From the NCBI GenBank assembly GCA_030835875.1, contig JAURQY010000075.1, forward strand, positions 1 through 7,817: a stretch of DNA of 7,817 bases. Direction: 5' to 3'. Below the pieces are notes generated by a model. It was not told the DNA's origin. It was given only the letters and a program-made list of their open reading frames with translations, and searched no databases. Position numbers and translations under genes: made by a program. This document shows positions 1 to 5,801 of this stretch, piece by piece (the first letter of the stretch is position 1; every line of letters starts with the position of its first letter). Origin of the DNA: Nitriliruptorales bacterium. GTDB taxonomy: Bacteria; Actinomycetota; Nitriliruptoria; Nitriliruptorales; Nitriliruptoraceae.

Positions 1-437
1 GCGTACGTGATCGACGGCACGCCGAGGAGCTCAGCGACCGCGGCTGGGACGAGGCTCGTCCGTGAGTCGGTCGACTGGTTGCCGAAAAGCACGATGTCGA
101 ACCCGAGGGTGCGGATCGCCGCGGCGAGCACCTGCGCGGTGCCGAGCGCGTCGGAGCCGGCGATCGCATCGTCCGTGATGCGCACGGCCCGGTCGAGGCC
201 GTAGGACAGCGCCTTGGCGGCGGTCGGACCGGCCTCCTCGGGACCGACGATGAGCACGACCGTCTCGACATCGTCGCCACGCGCCTCCTTGATGCGCATG
301 GCCTCCTCGATCGCGAATTCGTTGACCGGGCACAGGACCGACGCGACCGAGGCGCGGTCGACGGTGAGCCGCTCCGGATCGATGTGCTTCTCGCCGGCGG
401 TGTCAGGGACCCACTTGACGGGGATGACGATGCGCAT
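1..437 (-). CDS. etfB: Electron transfer flavoprotein beta subunit (N-terminal part; runs off the window)
   Basis: The beta subunit of the FAD- and AMP-binding ETF heterodimer, a soluble carrier that takes electrons from acyl-CoA and other flavin dehydrogenases and passes them to the quinone pool. Translation on the minus strand from the ATG at 437 gives 145 codons before the window edge, a little over half of the usual 250-260 residues. It opens with the family start MRIVIPVKWVPDT. NEFAIEEAMRIKE (39-51) matches the ETF-beta signature, followed by GPEEAGPTAAKAL (65-77), GSDALGTA (94-101) and the nucleotide-binding segment FGNQSTDSRTSLVPAAVAELLG (118-139). The start is well supported: GGGAGG (plus 443-448) lies 5 nt upstream. 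The alpha subunit gene (etfA) would be expected next, outside the window. The gene is divergent from the GH57 gene, as fixA (Rv3029c) is in M. tuberculosis (synteny recalled, not searched). No irregularity is seen in the visible part. Confidence 0.95.
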   Translation of the reverse strand, partial: MRIVIPVKWVPDTAGEKHIDPERLTVDRASVASVLCPVNEFAIEEAMRIKEARGDDVETVVLIVGPEEAGPTAAKALSYGLDRAVRITDDAIAGSDALGTAQVLAAAIRTLGFDIVLFGNQSTDSRTSLVPAAVAELLGVPSITY

Positions 438-514
438 CAGGACCTCCCTCGTGAAGGCGCGAGCGTACCCTCGACGTCCCACGGGACGGTCCGTGCGGCG
501 GGTGGGAGCACGGC
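438..514. promoter_or_regulatory. Divergent promoter region between etfB and the GH57 gene, with a symmetric -10 element
   Basis: The only spacer between the two divergent starts is 77 bp. At 462-471 the sequence reads AGCGTACCCT. On the plus strand TACCCT (466-471) fits the actinobacterial TANNNT -10, predicting a GH57 transcript starting near 478. On the minus strand TACGCT (467 down to 462) also fits, predicting an etfB transcript starting near 455 with an 18-nt leader that carries its Shine-Dalgarno. The two hexamers share the central TA, giving the pattern ANNNTANNNT. No convincing -35 boxes are seen. Prediction from sequence only. Confidence 0.45.
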
Positions 515-2185
515 GTGACGAGCGATCCGGGCGAGCTCGCGCTCGTGCTCCACACGCATCTCCCCCACCTCGCCGGGCACGGCGTCTGGCCGGTCGGTGA
601 GGAATGGCTGCTCCAGGCCTGGGGCACGTCATGGCTCCCGGTGACCCGCACGCTCGAACGGCTCGGGGCGGCGGGCCATCGCGAGCTCCTCACGCTGAGC
701 GTCAGCCCGACGACGGCATGGCAGCTCGCCGACGCGCGGCTCGCCGACGAGCTCGCGTCGTGGCTCGCAGCCGCGATGTGGCGCAGCGAGGAGCAGCGCT
801 GGCACCACCTGATGGGCACGGAGGTGACATCGCTCGGTCCGCACTGGTGGCGGCACTACCGCGACCTCGGCGAGTACCACGGCGACGTGCAGTCGCGCGG
901 CGGGCTGCTCGCCGTCTGGGACGCGCTCGCACGTGCGGGCATCATCGAGCTGCTCGCCGGACCCGCGACCCACCCGTACCTCTCCCTCGAGCCGGACCCG
1001 GCGATGATCGACGCGCAGCTCGCGTCGGGGATCGCGGCGCACCGGGCGTGGACCCGCTGGACCGGCGGCCTGTGGCCACCGGAGCTCAGCTACCGACCGG
1101 CCGGGCGCGTCGGCGATCCGACCCGCCCGCCCCGGCGCGTCGACGCCGACGGCACGCCGGATCTCGAGCGCTGCGGAGCGGAGCGGGAGGGGCTCGAGTC
1201 CCACTACGCGCGGCACGGCGTCACGCACGTGCTCGTCGACGGACCGACGCTCGTGCGGGCCGCCGGCGGCGCGGAGCGTGACTGGACGCACCGCCCGGAA
1301 CCGGTGCCCGCCGGTCACGACGCACCCGAGGAGGTGCTCCACGACGGCGTGCGCATCGGCGACTCCGAGGTGATCGCCTTCGGACGCGATCTCTCCGTCG
1401 CGTACCACGTCTGGTCGCCGACGGAGGGCTACCCGGGCGACGCGTGGTACCTCGACCACTACGCGACCGGCGGGTTCGGCGTGCACCGCTCCTGGCGTGT
1501 GACGGACCGTTCCCTCCCCCCCGACGCGAAGGCGCCGTACGTCCCGGAGCGCGCTGAGGCCCGCGCCGTGGAGCACGCGGCGCATTTCGTCGACGTCACG
1601 CGCGCGGCGCTGCGCGGACGCCCCGGCGGTCTCGTCGTCGCGGCCTACGACACCGAGCTGCTCGGCCACTGGTGGCACGAGGGGCCGGCATGGCTCGGCC
1701 ATGTGCTCGAGCGCGTCGCTGCAGCACCCGACCTCCGGACGACGACGCTCGCGTCACGTGCCGAGCGCCGACCGCCCGACCGGCGGCTCCACCTCCCGGA
1801 ATCGTCGTGGGGCTACGCGAAGGGACATGCGAGCTGGGTGACCGAGGAGACCCGGCCCGTCTGGGAGACGCTGCGCGAGTCCGTCGATCTCGCACGACGC
1901 ACGCTCGCCGGCGGGCGCGGTCGAGCCGCGCTCCGTGACGAGGTCGCGCGCGAGGTCGCGCTGCTGCAGGCCTCGGACTGGCCGTTCATGCTGACCCGTG
2001 GTCGCAGCCCGGGCTACGCGCTGGACCGCATCAGCAGACACGCCGCAGAGGTCCGTCGACTGTGCGCTGAGATCGAGCACGGGCCGGAGGACGCGGGACG
2101 CGGCAGCCACGACCGGAAGACGGCGCTCCCGGTTCCGGACCCGGTCGCGTTCGTCGACGCGCTCGATCCGGGCTCAGCCGGCTGA
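515..2185 (+). CDS. GH57 family 1,4-alpha-glucan branching enzyme (Rv3031-like)
   Basis: A 556-residue cytoplasmic glycoside hydrolase family 57 protein of the branching-enzyme type (EC 2.4.1.18). Such enzymes cut an alpha-1,4-glucan chain and re-attach the piece by an alpha-1,6 bond. Family motifs appear in order: HTHLPHL (13-19), ATHPYLSL (151-158), GLWPPELSYRP (185-195) with E190 as the expected nucleophile, and AAYDTELLGHWWHEGPAWL (376-394) with D379 as the expected acid/base. Both catalytic acids are therefore present. The C-terminal helical domain has ASDWPFMLT (486-494). Length is close to family members (about 520-550), with a polar, low-complexity tail after about residue 522. The GTG start is supported by GGGAG (504-508) at 6-nt spacing and by the first motif lying at residue 13. 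No signal peptide. It pairs functionally with the GT4 gene at 2555, as Rv3031 does with Rv3032, here split by an opposing small gene. A hydrolase or other transglycosylase activity cannot be excluded. Confidence 0.9.
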   Translation: MTSDPGELALVLHTHLPHLAGHGVWPVGEEWLLQAWGTSWLPVTRTLERLGAAGHRELLTLSVSPTTAWQLADARLADELASWLAAAMWRSEEQRWHHLMGTEVTSLGPHWWRHYRDLGEYHGDVQSRGGLLAVWDALARAGIIELLAGPATHPYLSLEPDPAMIDAQLASGIAAHRAWTRWTGGLWPPELSYRPAGRVGDPTRPPRRVDADGTPDLERCGAEREGLESHYARHGVTHVLVDGPTLVRAAGGAERDWTHRPEPVPAGHDAPEEVLHDGVRIGDSEVIAFGRDLSVAYHVWSPTEGYPGDAWYLDHYATGGFGVHRSWRVTDRSLPPDAKAPYVPERAEARAVEHAAHFVDVTRAALRGRPGGLVVAAYDTELLGHWWHEGPAWLGHVLERVAAAPDLRTTTLASRAERRPPDRRLHLPESSWGYAKGHASWVTEETRPVWETLRESVDLARRTLAGGRGRAALRDEVAREVALLQASDWPFMLTRGRSPGYALDRISRHAAEVRRLCAEIEHGPEDAGRGSHDRKTALPVPDPVAFVDALDPGSAG

Positions 2186-2458
2186 GCCCCGCTGACCCCG
2201 TGCGCGCCGTCGCGCCTCGAGGACGTCACCAGCGAGCGCGACCACGATGACGGCCATCGCGCCCGCCACGGCGGAGAGGCCGAGGTCCCAGCCACGCACC
2301 AGCGCGGCGCCCGCGCCGATGAGCACACCGAACGGGGCGAGCGCCAGCAGGCTCACCGCTCCGGGCCGGCCGTGCTGACGGCGGTGGACGACGCCGGCGC
2401 CGGTCGCCCCGAGGAGCAGCAGCGCGACGCCGACCACGGACGTCAGCGGTTCGTCCAT
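2174..2458 (-). CDS. Small three-helix membrane protein of unknown function
   Basis: A 94-residue hydrophobic protein that I do not recognise as a named family. It has three likely transmembrane segments at about residues 6-24, 33-53 and 60-80. The basic loop HRRQHGR (25-31) and basic tail EARRRARGQR (81-90) suggest an outside N terminus and cytoplasmic C terminus. The ATG at 2458 is preferred because GGAGAG (plus 2465-2470) lies 6 nt upstream; an in-frame ATG seven codons earlier lies upstream of this ribosome site. A -10-like TAGCCT (minus strand, 2502 down to 2497) would give a leader of about 32 nt. Its last 12 bp overlap the end of the GH57 gene, stop codon inside stop region. It sits on the opposite strand between two genes that are adjacent and co-directional in mycobacteria. 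The helix layout, start signals and intact frame argue for a real gene, but no homologue was checked. Confidence 0.65.
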   Translation of the reverse strand: MDEPLTSVVGVALLLLGATGAGVVHRRQHGRPGAVSLLALAPFGVLIGAGAALVRGWDLGLSAVAGAMAVIVVALAGDVLEARRRARGQRGSAG

Positions 2459-2554
2459 CACGATCTCTCCGGGGTGCATCGCGTCGTACGGCGACGAGGC
2501 TAGGGCGGGCGGCTCGCCGGACGGGTCGACCGGTGGACGACCTACCCTCCGCCC
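2459..2554. promoter_or_regulatory. Divergent promoter region with a leaderless-type promoter for the GT4 gene
   Basis: A 96-bp spacer between two divergent starts. TACCCT at 2543-2548 matches the TANNNT -10 consensus. If its last T is -7, +1 falls exactly on the A of the GT4 ATG at 2555. There is no purine-rich Shine-Dalgarno before that ATG (the upstream bases are CCTCCGCCC), so a leaderless mRNA is the simplest reading. On the minus strand TAGCCT (2502 to 2497) is a candidate -10 for the small membrane gene, which does have a ribosome site. No clear -35 box for either. Confidence 0.5.
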
Positions 2555-3754
2555 ATGCGCATCCTGATGCTCTCGTGGGAGTTCCCGCCCCGGCTCGTGG
2601 GCGGACTCGGCCGACACGTCGACTCGCTGACCCGCTCGCTCGTCGCTGCCGGACACGAGGTGCACATCGTCACCCGGTCCCATCCGGACGCGCCTGCCGA
2701 GGAGCGACGGGGTCCCCTTCGTGTGACCCGGGTCGACGCGTCGCCCCCGTCCGTCCCCTTCGACGACCTCGTCCCGTGGGTGCTCGCGTTCAACACGGCC
2801 GTGCTCGCGGCGGCCGCACGGATCCTGCGGATGCAGCCCGACGCGCGACCCTTCGACGTGGTGCACGGGCATGACTGGCTCGTCGCGTCAGCAGCGGTCG
2901 GCATCGCGGACGCGTTCGACCTCCCGCTCGTCGCCACCGTGCATGCGACGGAGTACGGACGCCATCAGGGCCACCTGCCGGGCCCGATGAACCGACTCAT
3001 CCACGACGTCGAGGGGTGGTTCGTCGAGCACGCCGACCGCACCCTGGTCTGCTCGAGCTACATGCACGAGCAGGTCCGCACCCTCTTCGGGATACCCGAG
3101 GACAGGCTGGAGACCATCCCGAACGGCGTCGCGGTCGACGAGCTCGAGCCGGAGGCGGACGCCGTCCGTGCGCTGCGCCGCACGCTCGCGGACGATGGCA
3201 CCCACCTCGTGCTCTTCGCGGGTCGGCTCGAGTACGAGAAGGGCGTCCAGACGGTGCTCCATGCGCTCGAGCGTCTGACGGACAAGGTCGGTTCGGTGCG
3301 GTTCCTCATCGCGGGTGTCGGCACCTACTCGGACGAGCTGCGTCTGCTCGTCGACGAGCTCGGTCTCGGCCACCGTGTCCGCTTCACCGGGTTCCTCGAG
3401 GAGCGCGCGCTCCGGCTGCACTACGCGGCGGCGGACGTCGCTGTCGCTCCATCGCTCTACGAGCCGTTCGGTCTCGTCGCGACGGAGGCGATGGCGTGCG
3501 GGACGCCCGTGGTCGTCAGCGACACCGGCGGGCTGCGGGAGATCGTGACCGATGGCGCGGGGCTGCGGTTCCCACCGCAGGACGCCGAGCAGCTCGCCGA
3601 CCGCATCGCGGAGGTCCTGACCGACGAGGAGCTTGCGGGGCGGCTCGTGGCGCGGGGGCGGGAGCGCATCCGGCGGCACTACGACTGGGCCGACGTCGCC
3701 ACGCGCACCCTCGAGGCGTACGGGTCGACCGTACGAGGGCGGCGCGCCGCGTGA
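2555..3754 (+). CDS. GT4 family glycosyltransferase, probable alpha-1,4-glucosyltransferase (Rv3032-like)
   Basis: A 399-residue GT-B fold, retaining glycosyltransferase of family GT4, cytoplasmic. The N-terminal domain starts with MRILMLSWEFPPRLVGGLGRH (1-21), containing the glycine-rich GGLGRHV acceptor-side loop, then VHGHDW (103-108). The C-terminal donor domain has FAGRLEYEKG (221-230), whose basic residues contact the nucleotide-sugar phosphates, and LYEPFGLVATEAMACGTPVV (301-320), with the E-x7-E pair E303/E311. This motif set is that of glycogen-synthase-like GT4 enzymes. In M. tuberculosis Rv3032, the neighbour of GH57 Rv3031, elongates methylglucose lipopolysaccharide and glucan with alpha-1,4-glucose. 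The same role is inferred from synteny; donor (ADP- or UDP-glucose) and product are not readable from the sequence. The ATG lacks a ribosome site but has a -10 box placed for leaderless transcription. The TGA overlaps the GTG of the next gene, implying an operon. Confidence 0.92.
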   Translation: MRILMLSWEFPPRLVGGLGRHVDSLTRSLVAAGHEVHIVTRSHPDAPAEERRGPLRVTRVDASPPSVPFDDLVPWVLAFNTAVLAAAARILRMQPDARPFDVVHGHDWLVASAAVGIADAFDLPLVATVHATEYGRHQGHLPGPMNRLIHDVEGWFVEHADRTLVCSSYMHEQVRTLFGIPEDRLETIPNGVAVDELEPEADAVRALRRTLADDGTHLVLFAGRLEYEKGVQTVLHALERLTDKVGSVRFLIAGVGTYSDELRLLVDELGLGHRVRFTGFLEERALRLHYAAADVAVAPSLYEPFGLVATEAMACGTPVVVSDTGGLREIVTDGAGLRFPPQDAEQLADRIAEVLTDEELAGRLVARGRERIRRHYDWADVATRTLEAYGSTVRGRRAA

Positions 3755-4251
3755 GGTCGCCACGGGCGCACCGGAGGATCGCCGCGGTCGTCGCCGCGCT
3801 CGCGGTCGCCCTGGCCGGCTGCGGCGCTGAGGACGCGGGTCTCGGATCCGGGACGCCGGACCTGCACGTCTCCCCCGCACGATCGTCCGCGCCGGTCGCC
3901 GGCGCCTCGCAGCTCGTCCTCGCCATCGAGAACCGTGGCGATGGTGACGATCGCCTCGTCGGTGCGGACACGGATGCGGCCATCGCCGTGGAGGTGCACC
4001 GCACGGTGGTCGAGGACGATGGTCGCGCGGTGATGCGCCTCCTCGAGGACATCGTGCTTCCCGCGGGTGGGACCGTCCGCTTCCAGCCCGGTGGGCTCCA
4101 CCTGATGGTCGTCGTCCCCGACGAGCGCGTGGTCGTCGGCGGTACCTTCGAGGTCACGCTGCGCTTCGAGCGAAGTGCACCCATCACGGTCACCGCCGAC
4201 GTCGTCGAGCTGCTCGACCTCATCGAGACGGACGGCGAGGGCAGCGGCTGA
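3751..4251 (+). CDS. PCu(A)C-type periplasmic/extracytoplasmic copper chaperone, lipoprotein
   Basis: A 166-residue lipoprotein. A basic N terminus (RSPRAHRR), a hydrophobic stretch (10-22) and the lipobox LAGC place the lipidated cysteine at residue 24, so the mature domain is held on the outer face of the membrane. The PCu(A)C (DUF461) copper motif H-(M)-x10-M-x21-H-x-M is matched with exact spacing: H83, M95, H117 and M119. The optional first Met is Arg84. The family segments LPAGGTVRFQPGGLHLM (103-119) and FEVTLRFER (133-141) are clear. These cupredoxin-like proteins carry Cu(I) to the CuA site of cytochrome c oxidase, usually together with SCO. That fits here, since SCO1 follows 22 nt downstream. 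The start GTG overlaps the GT4 stop (GTGA), suggesting translational coupling; only a distant GAGGG (3735-3739) is present as a ribosome site. Confidence 0.9.
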   Translation: MRSPRAHRRIAAVVAALAVALAGCGAEDAGLGSGTPDLHVSPARSSAPVAGASQLVLAIENRGDGDDRLVGADTDAAIAVEVHRTVVEDDGRAVMRLLEDIVLPAGGTVRFQPGGLHLMVVVPDERVVVGGTFEVTLRFERSAPITVTADVVELLDLIETDGEGSG

Positions 4252-4273
4252 CGCAGCGCAGCGGAGGGCGACG

Positions 4274-4933
4274 ATGAGCCGGGGTCGGACACGGCGACGC
4301 CTCGTCGCACTGATCGCGCCCGCTGTCCTGCTGGCCGCCTGCAGCGCCGCCCCATCGAGCTCCACGGCGCTGAGCGCGCAGGGCCTCACGCGCGCTGCGG
4401 ATGGCTGGCTCGGGATCCCGTTGAGCGTCGAGCGCTCGCTCCCCGCGGTGACGCTGCTGACGACGAGCGATCGGCCGTTCGTGCTCGATGAGGAGCTGCG
4501 CGGCACGCCGACGCTCCTGTTCTTCGGCTACTCCTCGTGTCCGGACATCTGCCCCATCCACCTCGCGTCGATCGCGAGCGCGATGGAGCAGACTCGGACC
4601 CGCTACGACCAGGTCCAGGTCGTGTTCGTCTCCGTCGACCCGGAGCGCGACACGCCGGAGCGCATCGGTGAGTTCCTCGGCCACTTCAGCGACCGCATGA
4701 TCGGTCTGCACGGGGACCTCGCCGTCGTCGAGGCCGCGCTGGGACAGCTGGACCTGCCGGGCCCCATCGTCGAGGGCCCGGACCCGCGCGGGGAGGGCGA
4801 CCTGATCGGGCACCCGGCTCAGGTCATCGGCTTCGACGCCGCAGGTGATGCACGCCGGGTATGGCCGTTCGGGACCCGCCGCGCGGACTGGGTGGAGGAC
4901 ATCCCGCGCATCGTGGCGGAGTGGTCGTCGTGA
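4274..4933 (+). CDS. SCO1/SenC family copper chaperone and thiol-disulfide protein, lipoprotein
   Basis: A 219-residue thioredoxin-fold protein of the SCO1/SenC/PrrC family, which assembles the CuA centre of cytochrome c oxidase by binding copper and/or reducing the CuA cysteines of subunit II. An arginine-rich start (SRGRTRRRL) precedes a hydrophobic stretch and the lipobox LAAC, with C23 as the lipidated residue. The copper/redox motif is GYSSCPDICPIH (85-96) with C89 and C93. The third copper ligand is probably H180 in GHPAQVIGFD (179-188). FVSVDPERDTPERI (118-131) is the typical SCO segment. Length is normal for the family. The ATG is chosen because GGAGGG (4263-4268) lies 5 nt upstream; the longer frame open to 4175 overlaps the previous gene and lacks such a site. 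It lies between the PCu(A)C gene and the CtaG-like gene, all three likely serving oxidase copper loading. Confidence 0.93.
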   Translation: MSRGRTRRRLVALIAPAVLLAACSAAPSSSTALSAQGLTRAADGWLGIPLSVERSLPAVTLLTTSDRPFVLDEELRGTPTLLFFGYSSCPDICPIHLASIASAMEQTRTRYDQVQVVFVSVDPERDTPERIGEFLGHFSDRMIGLHGDLAVVEAALGQLDLPGPIVEGPDPRGEGDLIGHPAQVIGFDAAGDARRVWPFGTRRADWVEDIPRIVAEWSS

Positions 4934-4943
4934 GCGCGGTCGG

Positions 4944-5801
4944 GTGAACGTCGCCTGGTGGTGCTCGGGCAATCCCGGCCAGGTGTGGACGTGGCGCTAC
5001 ACGCCGTTCCTCGGTGTCTGGATCGTCAGCGCCGCACTGATCGGTGGCTACCTGCGCGCGCACCGGAGTGCGGGTCGACCAGTCGACCGTCGGCTGCTGC
5101 GGCGCTGGGTCGCCGGCGTCGCCGCCATCGCGCTCGTGTCCGAGTGGCCGCTCGGCGCGCTGGGTGCCGGCTACCTCGCGACGGTCGGGATCCTCCGCTA
5201 CGTCGCCATCACCTTCATCGCCGCACCGCTGCTCATCGCTGCCGTGCCGACCTGGCTCCTCGACCGCTGGCTGCCGCACGGCACCGCGCGCTGGACGGCG
5301 GTGCGCTGGCTCACCCGCTGGCCGGTCGCGCTGCTGCTCTTCAACGCGGTCCTGTTCGGGACGCACCTGCCGGGCACGATCGACACGCTCAAGGTCTACC
5401 AGCTCGGCTCGTTCGCGGTCGATGCGGCGCACCTGCTGGCAGCGCTCGCATGGTGGTTCCCCGCCATGCGCCGTGAGCCGGACCGCGGCGCGCTGCGCGA
5501 GCCGTTGCGGGCGTTCTACCTGTTCGCCTCGAGCATGCTGATGTTCGTCCCGGCGACGTTCCTCGCGTTCTCGCCGCTCCCCCTGTACGGGCTCTACGAG
5601 CTGGCGCCGCCGCTGTGGCTCGGCTTCGACCCGGTGCGCGACCAGCAGCTCGCCGGCGTGCTGATGAACGTGGTCGGTGGGCTCGCCCTCTGGACCGTCA
5701 TCGCGATCGGCTTCATGCGATGGGGGCAGGCGGAGGAGCGCGCCGACGCGGCAGCGCGTCGCGCACGTGCGGGCTCAGGCCCCGTCGACCGGACGTCGTG
5801 A
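4944..5801 (+). CDS. CtaG-like (caa3-type) cytochrome c oxidase assembly membrane protein, divergent
   Basis: A 285-residue integral membrane protein with about seven predicted helices (roughly 20-38, 54-73, 83-103, 124-141, 155-174, 190-210, 236-258). It resembles the Bacillus-type CtaG family (caa3_CtaG, PF09678, not Cox11). Support comes from VRDQQLAGVLMNVVGG (231-246), matching the conserved DQQ-x-x-G segment near the last helix, from GTHLP (139-143) and DAAHLLAALAWWFP (160-173), which occupy the positions of the family WH-x-P and EH...WWP motifs, and from FIAAPLL (91-97). The usual HMxQH motif just before this last segment is absent (GILRY, 82-86). A role in caa3/aa3 oxidase assembly is inferred from family and from the preceding copper chaperones. 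The GTG at 4944, 10 nt after the SCO1 stop, is preferred; it has only a weak ribosome site, consistent with coupled translation. The tail (261-285) is charged. Its last 27 bp overlap the convergent acyltransferase gene. Confidence 0.8.
   Translation: MNVAWWCSGNPGQVWTWRYTPFLGVWIVSAALIGGYLRAHRSAGRPVDRRLLRRWVAGVAAIALVSEWPLGALGAGYLATVGILRYVAITFIAAPLLIAAVPTWLLDRWLPHGTARWTAVRWLTRWPVALLLFNAVLFGTHLPGTIDTLKVYQLGSFAVDAAHLLAALAWWFPAMRREPDRGALREPLRAFYLFASSMLMFVPATFLAFSPLPLYGLYELAPPLWLGFDPVRDQQLAGVLMNVVGGLALWTVIAIGFMRWGQAEERADAAARRARAGSGPVDRTS

Noticed and set aside
629..1702. 357-codon open frame on the minus strand inside the GH57 gene
   Set aside because: It lies wholly within a gene with intact family motifs, and its composition (Arg/Val/Ala-rich, no motif) is what high-GC codon use throws onto the opposite strand.
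3016..3750. Long upstream extension of the PCu(A)C frame back to 3016
   Set aside because: The extension runs within the GT4 gene in another frame and is Arg/Ala-rich low complexity. The real start is the GTG at 3751, directly before a basic signal region and lipobox.
2888..3880. 330-codon minus-strand frame opposite the GT4 gene
   Set aside because: Antisense shadow of a well-supported glycosyltransferase; no recognisable domain and no ribosome site.
3679..4506. Minus-strand frames of about 275 codons opposite the PCu(A)C and SCO1 genes
   Set aside because: Shadow frames; the plus-strand genes carry exact copper motifs and lipoboxes.
4930..4947. GTGA overlap at the SCO1 stop as a start for the CtaG-like gene
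   Set aside because: That GTG leads to a stop after five codons; the CtaG-like frame starts at the GTG at 4944 instead.
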